Shown here piece after piece: positions 16,201 through 27,639 of a stretch of 64,000 nucleotides of DNA. Source of the stretch: Emydura subglobosa (taxonomy: Eukaryota; Chordata; Testudines; Chelidae). The stretch spans positions 21,916,017-21,980,016 of the forward strand of contig ML679989.1 of NCBI GenBank assembly GCA_007922225.1, given 5' to 3'. The position numbers and the translations under genes were made by a program. A model generated the notes under the pieces. The model was not told the DNA's origin and did not search any database. It saw nothing but the letters and a program-made list of their open reading frames with translations. Every line of letters starts with the position of its first letter. The first letter of the stretch is position 1.

Positions 16201-17970
16201 CCATCATCCGGGCTTAAAACCAACCCACCACCTGCCCCGCTGCTGGCAGTGACGTGGCTGAGGGCTGACTGGCTCACAGAGGCTGGATTGCCCCCCTGCC
16301 CAAGGGGGGGGGGGCCTGTGGAACAGCATCCAGGTGCAGATTGGGGGTGCAGCCTCCAGGGCTGTCAATCTCAGTGCGCTGCAAACCCCGCCCCCCCATT
16401 TGCTCATTCTGCGGCTCATTTTGTGACTCCACCCCCTCAGTTAACTGGGCGGGGCCTTTTGTTCTGGGTGGGCCCAGGGCCATACACACCCAGGGGTTCT
16501 GTAGGCTGGGGTGACCTATCCCCCTCCCCCGTTTGTTTATTCTTTCGCCCACAGCATCAGCTGACTTCTGGGGCCCTGCCTCCCCGGGGGGGGAGGGGGC
16601 TATCGGTTGCTGGTCTAGAGTGCTCCGCTCTCCCCCCCGGGGTGTCAGTGGCTGTGTGCCCAGCCCCTGCCATTCATTCTTTGCCCCCATGACTGGTGGC
16701 TGGCTGGCTGGCTCCTGTGGCCCGGTCACTGAGTGAGCATGGCTGACATTGCCTTAGACAGCCCCCGCCAGTCCCAGTCTCCATCCCCAGCACACAGCGA
16801 GCTGCACGCTGCTCCCAGCTCCCGCGCAGCCATGCCGAGATGCCGGGCCATTGCACACAGCTGAAAGTGCCAGCCTTGGAGAATGCAGTCTCCCTCCATG
16901 GGCCAGGCGAGGCCCTGGCTGTGCAAACTTCCCCCAAAACTTCATTTTGTAATGACCCCCCACTGCCCCTCTACGGGGTGTGACCAGGGGCCAGACAAAC
17001 AGGACCTTCAGATTCAAACCACAAACCCCACCCACTGAAACTGAGGAGTAGCTCCATTACCACTAGCAGCAGGAGGCTGTTATCCTCTAGTGACCCGGTC
17101 AGCTTGGTAGCGGGGGATGTGGTTACACAGCACGGAGTGGTTGCTGCCACTCTGTACCTGGCTTTATCTTTCTCCACAGTCGCACGAATGCCCCAGGAGG
17201 ATTGTGGGTGATGGAGTCTACCAGGCACTGGCTGTATTTTTAGAACTGCCACTAGCGAGTACGCCGAGCAATATGTGCGCACGCTGCGTCACACGCCAGG
17301 CGCCCGGATCCCATGCCATTCCGGCTGGGTTCTTCTGGCAGGTCGGGCCTGGGGTAAAGCCACACTAACTGTGCTAGCAGCAGCTTTCCTAGAGCGGGAT
17401 CGTTCTTGTGACTCCTCTTTCTGGTGCATGTCTGAGCTGAGCAAAGGGGAGCTGCTGATTGGGCTCCTGCTGGATCCACTCACCCCCTGAGCTCAGGATC
17501 AGTGAGCACCCAGTGTTCTGCCCCAGCCTGAGTCAGCTGGGAGATGACAAGGGTCGGCACCTGGTGAGCACCCGCGGCTGGGAGCAAAGCCAGGCGCAGG
17601 AGGCTTGTTATGCAGCAGCAGCAGTGCCAGGTGCTGGAAGCAGGTGCAGTTCCCTTGCCTCCCGTGGCATTGAGCTAGCTCCTGCTGGTGTGAACTGGCC
17701 TGGGACTTGTGAGTGAGATGGAACGAGTGAGGCGCTGGGTGGGCTCCAGCGCAATGGGAACTGCTGCCCCTTTGCTGCTGGGAGCCACCTTCTGCCTCCG
17801 TGAGGTGCTGCTCTAGAGCAACGTGCTGGCCAGACGCAGGGTCACCGGCTCTGCTCCCCAGCCTATGCTGTTCTCTGCAGACAGCACGCCTGCACTTTGG
17901 CACCATGGCTGATCCTCAGCCAAGCTACTAACTGGGGCTGTGTGAGCAGCAGGAAAGGGCAGGTGAGACA
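13231..17970. other. Intergenic DNA between AJM1 and PHPT1 (middle)
   Basis: GC-rich spacer without a supported gene. Homopolymer G runs occur near 13715 and 16308. A short duplication of GGAAATCAGCTGGGCC lies at about 14250-14285. A (GGCT)n microsatellite is at about 16690-16710. Confidence 0.5.
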
Positions 17971-17974
17971 GAGC

Positions 17975-18150
17975 CAGGAGCTCTGGAGTTCTAATTCTGA
18001 GCTGAAACTGACTCACTGCGTGACCTTGGACAAATCACTTAACCGCTTGGTGCCTCAGTTTCCCCCCATAAGTTGGGGGTAAAATCACCAACCTACCTCT
18101 GAGGGGAGGCTGCACAGATCTGTTCATGTTTGCTTGTGCTCTGTATTAGC
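17975..18150 (+). repeat. MIR/CORE-SINE-like fragment
   Basis: The order 'TGCGTGACCTTGGACAAATC', 'CTTAACC', 'TGCCTCAGTTTCCCC', then a purine-rich 'GGGGGTAAAAT' and 'ACCTACCTC' matches the MIR-type SINE body on the + strand. It is diverged, so an old insertion. Confidence 0.7.
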
Positions 18151-18159
18151 AATATTCTT

Positions 18160-20870
18160 GGGCTCTAGAGCTTGATTTCTGAGCGAGGGCAGGAGAGCAG
18201 CCCCACTTTTTGGTGCTGCCCCAGCCAAGAAGAGAAGGGGTCAATGCGTTCTGCTTCCTTTACAGCGCAGGAGAGATGTGAGCGCAGCACAGGGAATTTG
18301 ATCAGCTGCCAAACACTGGACACCAGGAGAAGGTGCCCAATTCCTGCGTTGGTTCAGGTTAGAACTCATAGCTCATCCGCTCAGCTGCTCTGCGTCAGTG
18401 TGGCTCTGTTCAGGTCGCTGTAACGTGAGTGACGCTGACTTACACCAGATGATGAGCTGCCCCATGTGCCCGTTTCTGTGTTGGAGAGGACATGGGAGTT
18501 TTACCTGCAGGGAATTGGAAGCTTTCACTCTCCGTAGTGTTTGCTTCCCTTCTGCACAGACAATGGAGCTGGCTGGTCAGTCAGTTTGCATGCTGTAGCT
18601 GAAGGCTGTTGTGTTTGGGTTGCCAAGGAAATGCAAGGGCCTTTGCAGACCAGTTCCTTTCACTGGCATTCCTGGGCAGGCCCCGTTCCCCTGCCACCTG
18701 CTCAGTGCTCATTTCTCACCAGCCCTGCTTTGTGGCCAAGTTTGACCCAGCCAAGTCTGATGACTCCTGCCTACGGGACTCTGATTGTCAGGGTTTGACG
18801 CCAAATCTTGGAGTCTCAGGTGGCCTGGGATCTGTGCCTGGAGCCTCCCTTGAGAACGGGGGTTGGGGTGGGCCATAGGCACTGTTTGCTACGCAGAAGG
18901 GGGCAGGGAGTTTGAGAACTGACAGGTACTGACTGGGGGAGCAGGGGGGAAGAAATGACCTTGCTATGGAGGGCAACAGGACTGTTCTGTCCTTGACCAC
19001 ATGGAGCCACCAAGCAGTGCTGCCAGCTAGAGAGATGGGCCAGGGGTGCAGTTCTCCTCCTCTCTCTAGAGCCAGGCAACCAAACCCTGACCAAAGACGG
19101 AGGGTCCAGGTGCAGATCCGAAAGGAGCCCACCCCCGGTGGCAGGGTGTTCAGGGTGGGCCGTTAGAAGGGGACAGCCCGTGGTGCAGGTTGGTCCCTGG
19201 TTTTGGTTCAGGCTCATCTCCACTTTGAACTCATCAGTCTAGGATTTTGCCTGTTGACCAGGGGAATGGAGTTTCTTTGTCTGACCATGCACTAACGTGA
19301 ATGCACCAGAACCACGTGAGCAGCGAGTCTGGGCCTGCCCAGCGTCACGGGATCAAGTCAAAAACACCCAGCGTTACTAACTAGCACAGCTCCTATGCCA
19401 GGCCAGCTGGGTCTGCCAGGGTCATCCATGCCACCAGTTGGGAGGCAGCATCCTCTAGCACTGGCATGGGCAGGTGCCGCCCCACGGCACCACCTGGAGC
19501 TGCCCATTAGCTGAGTAGGTGTGAGCACTGCTGTGAACGCTGAATAGTTGGGGCACAAGTGAGGGAGTCTTACCTATCAGCCGGCTAGGCGGAGTTTCTC
19601 CCCCGCAGCACTGCACTCAATGGGACTTCCCGCCTTCCACCATAAGACCAGGTGGGCTTTTCTCCTCCACGCCATCCCAGTCATCGCAAGTGCCCTCCCC
19701 CACTCACCCGCACAGCTGTGACTTCCTCCTCGCGTGGCAGCAGGGGAAGCCGGGAGCATCTTTGTCCTGTTATTGTAACCAAGCATTTCTTTGCACTGCC
19801 TGGGAGCCTGTCCATGCGTTAGCCATGGATCCGAACAGCTCCTCCAACTGCACAGCTTCAAGGGAACCGTGGATCCTCCTAGCTGCAGCCTGGCTGCTCA
19901 GTTCTTCCCCCTTCCTCATCTAACAAAACAAGAAATAAAAAGACAAACTGCAGCTTCTCAGTTGGGCTCCCAGGAGGGTTTTACTGAACCAGGACAGAAT
20001 TCTTTGATAAATGCATGTTCTATATATTTCCTTTTTTAATGATGCAACATACTAAAGAGTCGGATCCCCTCTCTCCTCTTGTGCAGAGCAGAACTAGGTC
20101 TGTATTTTCTTACGTTTCGTTGTATCATTCCTGCTGGTGTCCATGGCAAAGTTTCTGAAGTAAACTTATTATGAGAGATCTATTTCCTTTGAATATCCAT
20201 AAAGTATAACTTGAATGTACAGCACCGCTGTCTGCCTTTACTGTCTCGACTGGACAACGCTGGTTTTGTGGGGAGGTGCTGAGCTTGGTGGCTAAGATGA
20301 AGACAGAGTCTTCCTGGGGCCAAGGGCCGTAAATGGAATGTGATCCACAGAAAAGAAGCTGTGTTAGAAGTCCTGGGACACTGGAAGAGTGATGGCTGGG
20401 GATGGGTGAGTGACCATTTGGAGGTGTAACAAAGTGATGTGCTGCAGACAAAAGATAGCCAGGCCTGGGGAGCTGGGCCCACATCCTTCCACCCCCAACC
20501 CTTTGCTACCTGAGTAAGTGGTAGAGCAGAACCTCTCTGTGGGGCAGCCCTTGGAGGGCAGCATCCCCCAGACAGACAGACGCCGAAAGCACCACAGCCT
20601 TCCCCAGGGATGGGCGATGCCAGGAACTAGGGCATGAACATGGCAAGAAAATCCCGCGGGGAAAGCAGCTCAGCGCCAGTCAGCCCTAGGCCGAAAGCGT
20701 AAGTGATGCTCGGCCAGTGCAGAGGGGCACAGTTCATCCTCTGCGAGGTTTGTGCTAGGCCGAGCGACAGAGGCAGAGACAGACCTTCCTCCCGGGGCCA
20801 GGGGAGCCAGGCTGGCACCGCCCCTTTGCCCCGTCCCGCCCCACAGTTTCATAGTGCGTTAGGGGCCCTC
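18160..20870. other. Intergenic DNA upstream of the PHPT1 CpG island
   Basis: No supported gene. A lone AATAAA at 19934-19939 is not preceded by any recognisable terminal exon. Composition shifts to CpG-rich after about 20.75 kb. Confidence 0.45.
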
Positions 20871-21472
20871 GACCAGCCAGTCTGACCTGTGGGTCACAGG
20901 CCGCCGAGCCCACCCAGCCCTAGCACCCGAACCCAGCAGCCAACGCCAGACCGCGTTGCCCCTGCTGCGGCGTTAGGGGTCGGAGCGAGTCGTGCGGCGC
21001 CCCTAGAAACGGAGCCTAATCCAGGGTGCGGACACACGGGGCTCGTCCTGCCCGCGCCCTCCCCCGGCGCGGTCCCCTAAGGCAGGACGGGTCCGTGTCT
21101 GTACAGCGCCGAGCGCCGCGGGCTAGGCTAGGCTAGGCCACCCCACCGCGCTAGCGAGCTCAGCGCGCAACCCCGGCCGCAGGGCAGCGCTGAGCCCGGG
21201 CTGCCTCCTGCCCCCGCGGCCGCGCTGTAGGGCAGCCTCCCGGGCTCCTCCTACCGCCTGCCCGCCGCGGCGGGCCGGGGAGCTAGTCCACCGAACTCAC
21301 GCCCTCCCCTTTAAGGGTTACAATCTTGGCATCCCCTTTAAGAAGCCTTCGCTTTAAGTGGCCGAGATTTTCCCGACTCTGCAGCGTGATTGGCCGTGGC
21401 GCTGCGCAGTTCCCGCCCCCTTATTGCCATTGGGCGGAGGCGGGTGACGTCTCTGGGAGGCCCTGGTGCCGC

Positions 21473-21483
21473 AAGATGGCGGC
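21473..21483 (+). promoter_or_regulatory. PHPT1: YY1-type motif overlapping the PHPT1 start codon
   Basis: AAGATGGCGGC spans the initiator ATG (21476-21478). This is the YY1 consensus often found just downstream of the start site in TATA-less genes, and it also provides a strong Kozak context (A at -3, G at +4). Binding is inferred. Confidence 0.6.
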
Positions 21484-21638
21484 GGAGCAGCCGAGCTCGG
21501 GGCAGAGCCGCCGGATCCCGGCCGTGGACATCGACCCCGACGGCGTCTTCAAGTACGTGCTGGTCCGCGTGCGGCCGGCGGCGGGCGCGGGGCCCGCCCG
21601 GGACATCGTGCGCGGCTACGCCTGGGCCGAGTACCACG
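21476..21638 (+). CDS. PHPT1: PHPT1 coding exon 1
   Basis: Codes residues 1-54 and ends one base into codon 55, right after catalytic His54. The donor is GTGAGG at 21639. The N-terminal 13 residues are not conserved with mammals. Confidence 0.95.
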
Positions 21639-24006
21639 GTGAGGGGCGGCGTCGGGCCGGGCCGGGCCGGGACCGCGCGGGGCGGGGCCAGTTGCGCGGA
21701 TAGCTGGGCCTGGGAGCCGGGACCCCGGGTTCCGTGTCTGGCTCTGCCCCGAGCTCCCATGGGCCGGGCCCCGTTTGTCACGGGGGAGCGGAGCGTGGCC
21801 GGCCCGGGGCTGTCGAGTGAGCAGCGCGCTCTCCTCCGTGCCCCGCATGGCCGAGGGCTCCGTGGGACCCTCCCTGCCCGCTCGGAGCGGCCCGGCGTGC
21901 AGCACCTGCCTCCAGCAGGCTGCCAGCGTGTGGCGGGGCCTGGCCCGGCCACTGAATGCAGACCGCGGCCCGGCTGCCGCGAGCTGAGCAGCCCGGTCAG
22001 CGGCAGCGCGGTGGGCTGGGGTCTTCCCAGCCCGGGGAGCACGAGGACCGCGCTGTTCGCAGCTGGCTCCGTGCCACGGGGGCTGGAGGGGAGACCTGTG
22101 AGCAGGGGGCCCCGGGGCCGGGCCGTCAGAGCGTGGTTCCTACCTATCTTCAGTCCCTTTAGCTGAAGTGGAGTGGATGGAGCAGGTGTGTGGTGTGCGG
22201 GGAGCACGTGTGCGAGTGGTGTGTTACGCACGGACCACGACTGTCCCAGGGAGGGAAGGAACTTCAATTGACTTTGGTTTACCTTCATCGTACAATGTCT
22301 CCCTCCCAGCTGATATTTATGACAGGACTGCAGCAGAAATCCAGAAGCAAGGCTGCCAGTGCGAGTGCTTGGGCGGGGGCAGGATCTCCCACCAGAGCAA
22401 GGAGAAGAAGATCCACGTTTATGGATACTCTGTGGTAAACAAGGAGCCATGGGAGGGTGCTCGTGGTTTGATTGAAAAATTTGTGACCAGTCTTGAAGGG
22501 ATTGGGGAGGGGAGGAGTTCTTTTCACTTATGCTGTTATCTTTGCTGTCTGAGCAACGGCACCAGCCTAGACGCCCTCCCCCCCCCACACACACAGTCTG
22601 TGCCAATTTGACATGGAAGCTGGCATCTTACCATTGTCTAACGGGTATAAGGTAGTGAGGCTTTAGTTTGGCTGGTAACCAGTAGCCTTTCCGAAAGGCT
22701 GGGCCTGGAAGGCCATAAGAATGGCCATGCTGGGTTAGACCAATGGTCCATCTAGCCTAGTGTCGTGTCTTCCGACAGTGGCTACTGCCAGAACTGGCAG
22801 TTGGAGGTTTAGGGAGATCCAAAGCATGGGGTTGCGCCCCTGACCATCGTGGCTAATAGCCAGTGACGGACCTACCCTCCATGAACTTATCTAGTTCCGT
22901 TAGGAACCCAGATATAGTTTTGGCCTCCCTACAGCCGATGGCAGCGAGTTCCGCAGGTTGACTGTTGTGTGAAGAAGCACTTCCTTTTGTTCATTTTAAA
23001 CCTGCTGCCTGTTAACCGTAACGAGTACAACTGTGTCACTTAGGGGTGTCACTTTTCTGCTGATCTAGGTATGCTGGTACAACCTTGATTGCCTTAACTC
23101 TGTTGGTCTAGTGAAAGCAAGACCGACCCCTGGTATGAAGGCAGAGATGCCTGTGTAAAGGAGCCTTGTACATGTATAGCTTATTTGCTCTCTCAATGGG
23201 AGTAGCTGTACCGGTGCACGCACAGAGTTGTGCTTGTGTCCCTGCTGGGCATTGTGCTCCTTTAACTGTAACCACATAGTTAAAGCAACACAACTTCTGT
23301 GTACACAAGGCTTGTGCTTTTGCCTGCTTCCATTTTGAGAGCAAAATCCAGGCAGCCAAAGAATGATGCCAAATTGGGATAAATTCATGGACTGCTGCTG
23401 ATCATCCTGGGCACAGGTCTTACCACAGAGCAGCAGCTGTTGCCAAGGAGGTGCTCAAAGGGCTAGCCTTAGCCTGGCCATCCTCAGTAGCCACATGGCA
23501 ATGTTCTTTCGTGGAGTAAGAGAGCTGTATGGGTCCCAGAATCTCCCTCCTGTGACTCATTCTGCACCTTCTCCCTTCACTTCCTGTGCCAGAACCATGC
23601 TGGATCCCCAGGTAAACCCACTAAGAGAGGTACCTTGTGTGGCCCAAGGATGCTGCCTGTCTCCAGAGTCACAGGGGTAGGGTTGGGCCAGGACTGCCTG
23701 ACCCCGATGCTGCACTCCCGTTGTCAAGCTGCAGTGTGTTCAGCAGGATGGTTGCCAGGTGAAGATGGGGCCATTTGGGATTTTTAAACAGCCCTGTTGG
23801 CCTCTTCCATCCCCCTGATCATCCTCTCAGATGCCCGTCTGACTCAGGGCTCTGTCCCCAGGACTCTGCCTAAGCCCTTCACAGTTCACAACGCTGCCTC
23901 TTTCCTATTCCAGGGCTTTGGTCGAGCAAAACACTCCGTGTCCACAAAGATACTGAAAGCTGAGTATCCAGACTATGAGGTCACCTGGGCTGACGAAGGC
24001 TACTGA
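21476..24006 (+). CDS. PHPT1: 14 kDa phosphohistidine phosphatase (PHPT1), three exons
   Basis: Joined exons 21476-21638, 22310-22434 and 23914-24006 give 381 bases, 126 codons plus stop. The product is recognised as PHPT1, a small cytosolic enzyme that removes phosphate from phosphohistidine in proteins. The reading begins with a short variable N-terminus, then [16 protein letters not shown] and WAEYH, in which His54 corresponds to catalytic His53 of human. Next comes [17 protein letters not shown] with the Gly-rich anion loop and Arg79, then HVYGYS and the end [13 protein letters not shown]. All junctions are GT-AG and phase-consistent. Length equals the family norm (human 125). No lesion is seen. 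The gene lies between AJM1 and MAMDC4 as in mammals. Expression is probably broad, given the CpG-island promoter. Confidence 0.96.
22310..22434 (+). CDS. PHPT1: PHPT1 coding exon 2
   Basis: Acceptor CTCCCAG ends at 22309, donor GTAAAC is at 22435. The exon carries the Cys-rich [10 protein letters not shown] segment and HVYGYS. It begins in phase 1 and ends in phase 0. Confidence 0.95.
22714..23020 (-). mobile_element. CR1-type LINE 3' fragment in PHPT1 intron 2
   Basis: The sequence from 'ATGGCCATGCTGGGTTAGAC' through 'AGTTCCGCAGGTTGACTG' to 'AAACCTGCTGCCTGTTAA' follows a repeat I know as very abundant in turtle genomes and regard as antisense CR1 3'-region sequence. It is diverged and truncated at both ends. 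No coding capacity remains. Confidence 0.7.
23914..24006 (+). CDS. PHPT1: PHPT1 coding exon 3
   Basis: Acceptor TATTCCAG ends at 23913. The exon codes the last 30 residues, ending in the invariant-looking [13 protein letters not shown] tail and TGA at 24004-24006. Confidence 0.95.
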   Translation, partial: GFGRAKHSVSTKILKAEYPDYEVTWADEGY

Positions 24007-24359
24007 CCTGGCTCTGCTCCGACAGCAGAGCTGACATTGCTCCCTTTTCCTACAACTGAGCAGCCCAGGCCATGGTGGGGTTGTGGGAGCAGAGACTGCA
24101 CAGGCCAGTGCTGTGCAGCTGCCTGGGCACTGCTGTGTTTCCTTGTGCCTGGAGCTTCATGGAAGGTGCGAGTTCATTCTGTTGGGAAGCTTCTGGCAGG
24201 GGGACGAGCCTGGAGCGTGGGGGAATTCACCAGCCTTCACGTCTTTTGGATCCGTAAACTGTCTCGGTGCTGTGGGCTTGAGCCGCACCTGGTGAAGGGC
24301 GGCAAAGTCTGTGGTGGCTCAGTGGAGCCAGGACTCCTCCCTGAACGCTGTCAGTGAAA

Positions 24360-24365
24360 ATTAAA
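24360..24365 (+). terminator. PHPT1: PHPT1 polyadenylation signal ATTAAA
   Basis: ATTAAA lies 354 bases after the stop codon and is followed within 30 bases by a GT-rich stretch (GTGTCGTGTGTGTG), the expected downstream element. The 3' end is likely near 24385. Confidence 0.75.
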
Positions 24366-24399
24366 CACATTGGAGAGAACGTGTCGTGTGTGTGCATGA

Positions 24400-24985
24400 C
24401 CTCCTCGCTATTCCCACAGCGCTTCCTGTCGGCTGGGCCCGATCAGTGCCCCATGCTCCATATTTGATTTGGGGCTCAGACCCTCAGTACTAAGGCTGTG
24501 CATAAAGGCTGCTGTTTGAGGCCCAGACAAACACAGTATTTCTCCAGAAAGCTGCAGGTGCTGAGAATGCTGTTGTCTTTCCCAGGTAAGAGCCAACCGT
24601 TGTTCCCCAGATGGGGAGGGAGTGGAGAGGCAGGGGACTTCGATGGGCTCTAAACTCCAGGTGCCTAGGAGATTTGAGAAGGGAGATGGAACTTGGGCTG
24701 TAAACAGCTTGTCTGATTAACAGGAAGTATCAGTCTAGGTAGGATACGCGAGTCACTGAGGCAGGTGGAGAGAGCTGAAATGGTGCTGTGCGTCTCGCCT
24801 TGAGTGTCGTCTACCTGTGGTGGTGCCCAAGGTTGACCTCCAGAAAGGATGTGGCCTGAGGAATGAGCTAGATACAGAAGAGGACGAGCACAAGCAGGAA
24901 TTATGAGAGGTACCACAGGGCCAAGACCTAGCAGAGGAACACCTGAGCTGTCTAAAAGGGAGTAGAAAAGGCATGGCAAAAACAA
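24400..24985. other. Intergenic DNA after PHPT1
   Basis: Nothing recognisable is seen in this short spacer before the CR1 copy that starts at about 24990. Confidence 0.4.
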
Positions 24986-24989
24986 GGAT

Positions 24990-25835
24990 GCTTAGAGTCT
25001 AAGGCCAGAAGGGACCATTATGATGATCTGATCTAGTACAGTCTACAGAACCCCGGCCAGAGACCCTCCCCAGTGATGACTGCATTGTACCCACAACTTC
25101 TGGAAGAGCTAGAGCGGATATCTAAGAGAGCCATCCAGTCTTGGTTTGTCTATTTCAAGTGATCCACCACATCCCTGATGAATTGTCCCAATGGTTAATT
25201 CCGCTCACTGCCTCCTGTTTCCAGTCTGAAATTTCTAGCTTCAGCTTCCAGCCACCGGATCGTGTTCTAGTCTGCTAGATTAAAGCCATCTACTATCAGA
25301 TCTCTCCACCACGTAGGTACTTGCAGACCATGATCAACTCACCTCTTCTCTTCCCTTGGATAAACTAAACAGACCAAGCTCGAGTCCCTCACTGCACAGC
25401 AGGTTTTCCAGATTTCAAGTCACCTTTGTAGATATTTTTCCTGAGCCTTTCTGATTTCTCAGTATGCTTTTGAAGTTTGGGCATCAGAACTGCAGACGTA
25501 ATAGCATCTCCCTACTGCACTGATTCCCATGCGTATATATCCAGGGATTGTCTTAATCCTTGGAGCTTCAGCACTGCGCTGGGAGCTCATGTTCAGGTGG
25601 TTTCCTACTGTGCCCCCAAGACCTGCCTTGATTTTATATTTTTTGAAAAAACTTTATCAGAGTCTCATGCCTGGCTAAGTGATAATACACTAAGTATAAG
25701 TCCATAAAACCATGCTGATTGGTCCTTTCATTCTTTACTGATCACCTTCCATATCAGCCTTTCCAAGACTTTTCCTGAGCTTGATGTCAGGTTAACTGGC
25801 CTCTAGTAACCCAAGACATCCACTTACCCTTTGTA
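24990..25835 (-). mobile_element. Degenerate CR1 LINE, antisense
   Basis: The + strand opens with the CR1 3' end in reverse ('GGCCAGAAGGGACCATTATGAT'). Read on the minus strand, the part at about 25535-25610 resembles the conserved CR1 segment coding D-N-Q-L-N...C-D-A-V, and 25745-25815 resembles the upstream RPV(S/N)LTS...LERL segment. Many indels and stops are present, so this is an old pol fragment with internal deletions. Confidence 0.8.
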
Positions 25836-25844
25836 CATGTCAGC

Positions 25845-26265
25845 CCCACAGGAGCTTGTACAGTTCCTCTGGTACACATCCAGTACCTGGATGGGTCTTA
25901 GTCCTTCGGTTCAGTTGCAAGTGAATTGATCCAGAGGCAGGTGTGTGTCTGTAGCTGAACAGGAACAAAAGACAAAATGGATTCCCAGGGTGCCGCCTTA
26001 TATATCCTTTGGCCCTGGCCATGCTGTTTGTGGAATTTTACAGGAACTAAAATGGAGTCCAGAGTCACATGAGCCAATCTTGGTGACTCATCAGGTATGC
26101 CTCTAGTTTCTTTCTGGGCCCCTTGCTTCTGTGAAGGTTTCGATGGGCCATTAAGCAGGCTATTGTTCTGCCGCCACTCTGTCTGGGGTATATCCCAGCC
26201 AGCACAATTTGAAATACAGATAAATTAAATATATCCATAACTTCCATTTCACATATATATAACCC
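25845..26265. repeat. Unclassified interspersed repeat, copy A (left half)
   Basis: This stretch is clearly homologous to 39150-39610. Shared landmarks in the same order are CTGGATGGGTCT, TGATCCAGAGG, GACAAAATGGA, GAGTCCAG, GTCACATGAG, ACTCATCAGGTA or AGTCATCAGGTA, GATGGGCCATTAA or AATGGGCCATCAA, and TATCCATAACTTCCA. The right half resumes at about 27483. It may be an LTR or another long element. I cannot assign a class. Confidence 0.7.
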
Positions 26266-27480
26266 TTCTGCCAGACCAAGTCGGCAGCAGCAAGGGCCAG
26301 GTTCTATATCTAGGAGTCCCTGCCAATGATACAACCCAAACTTGCTCGAGCCCCCACCCAGTCACCTGGGAAATGACACACTATCCCCTGGGCGCCCCCA
26401 AAGGGCAATATTTCCCTTCTCGCAAGCACAGAGTCTGAATGTAGAAAGAAACCTTTTAATAGCAAAACAGAGATAACACAGCCCTGGTTTGGGAAACAGT
26501 GCGAACAGAGTTCATGAACTCAATGAGCCCACACCCATCCCAGAGTACGGGACGTGTCCTTCGCCTCTGCCTTCCTTCTTCCCCCTTTACTGACCCTCGC
26601 AGCTGCAATGTCCACCTCTCAGGTGTAGCTCCGCCCACTAAGTCGCTCCTGTCCAACACAGGCTTGTCCAGGCCCCCTCTGCTGCTGTCTCCTACCGCCT
26701 GCGGGCCTCGCTGAGTCCCCGACCGCTGGCAAGGACCACGCCGGTCTCCCACTGACCGCTGGCACCAACCACGCCTGGCTCCCACTGACTGCGCTGGGCT
26801 GGCACCGATTGTGCCGGCCCCTCTGCCGAGCACTGGTCTGGCTGGCACCGACTGTGCCGGCCCCTTCGCCGACCAGACTGGCACCAACTGTGCCGGCTCC
26901 TCTGTTGACTGGGCTGGCAACGACTGTGCTAGCCTCCCATCAGAGTTACCTGTTACCCAGTCAGCTCTGTTAGTTGTCAGGCAAAGTGTCCCAGATTCTC
27001 TACTGGTTCAGCTCTTAGGTAAACCTTTTGCTGACTTTCAAGAAACAAAAGACTCCGAGATGAGTCATTAATTCTACCTTTTAACAATGGGCAGAGAGAG
27101 AGAGAGAGTCACTCCATGCCTAGGGGCAGCCCTTTCCCAGGGCCACTGCAATCCCAGTAGGAGGCTTTTCCAGGTTGGAACATCTGTCTGCCACCCTTGG
27201 GGAGCTCTGTCTGGTTTACGGTGAAGTATTCTATCATGACAGACTAAGCACAGTTTTGCTGACATCTGTTCATACAATTCAAGGACAACATTTCATTACC
27301 CCAGCAGTTAACACAAAAGTGGTTTGTAGCCCAAACCCAGCCCTGCCAACCATTTCCCATCATGCTCCGCACCTAGGTAAGTTATGTCAAGTACTTAATT
27401 GTACTCATGCAGATACAAAGCCCATGCAGATAAAGTGCCCTCCTTTACTCAGACACTCAGACCTTGCTTTCATCTAACAA
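26265..27480. other. Insert splitting repeat copy A
   Basis: About 1.2 kb separates the two halves of repeat copy A and has no counterpart in copy B. It contains a VNTR at 26717-26939, a (GA)n run at about 27091-27108, and otherwise unassigned A/T-moderate DNA that may itself be a mobile element. No coding frame of known family was seen. Confidence 0.5.
26717..26939. repeat. Minisatellite (GGCACCGACTGTGCCGGC-type units)
   Basis: Diverged units of roughly 33-50 bases share the core CTGGCACCRAYTGTGCCGG and a spacer with CCGACC/CTGACC. At least five units are visible. A continuous frame on the + strand over the repeat reflects unit length and not a gene. Confidence 0.7.
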
Positions 27481-27482
27481 GA

Positions 27483-27635
27483 ACATAAGTATTATCATCT
27501 TACTCAGCACATTCTATCCTTTCTAGCAGTACCTGACATGGCATCTCTCACGTGAATCGTTATGATTTTGACATATTAATGTTACACCAGACAGTAAATG
27601 CCCCCACCCTCAAGCCAGCCAGTGTGACAGGCTCC
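27483..27635. repeat. Unclassified interspersed repeat, copy A (right half)
   Basis: AGTACCTGACATGGC, TTTGACATATTRRTGTTA and a CCCCCAMYC...CCAGCC end are shared with 40430-40550, after the insertion in each copy. Confidence 0.7.
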
Positions 27636-27639
27636 ATGA

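Larger units (their letters stand above)
20880..22140 (+). promoter_or_regulatory. PHPT1: PHPT1 CpG island and core promoter
   Basis: A dense CpG stretch surrounds the PHPT1 first exon. In the last 100 bases before the start codon are two inverted CCAAT boxes (ATTGG at 21389-21393 and 21429-21433), an Sp1-type GGGCGG (21432-21437) and a CRE-like TGACGTC (21445-21451). No TATA box is present. This is the usual layout of a broadly expressed TATA-less vertebrate promoter. A (AGGCT)n run of about four units lies at 21120-21140. Confidence 0.75.

Noticed and set aside
19934..19939. AATAAA polyadenylation signal
   Set aside because: No terminal exon upstream. Too far from AJM1 to assign without transcript data.
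22168..22611. Single long frame through PHPT1 exon 2
   Set aside because: Only 22310-22434 is exon. The flanks lie beyond good splice sites and have no homology to the protein.
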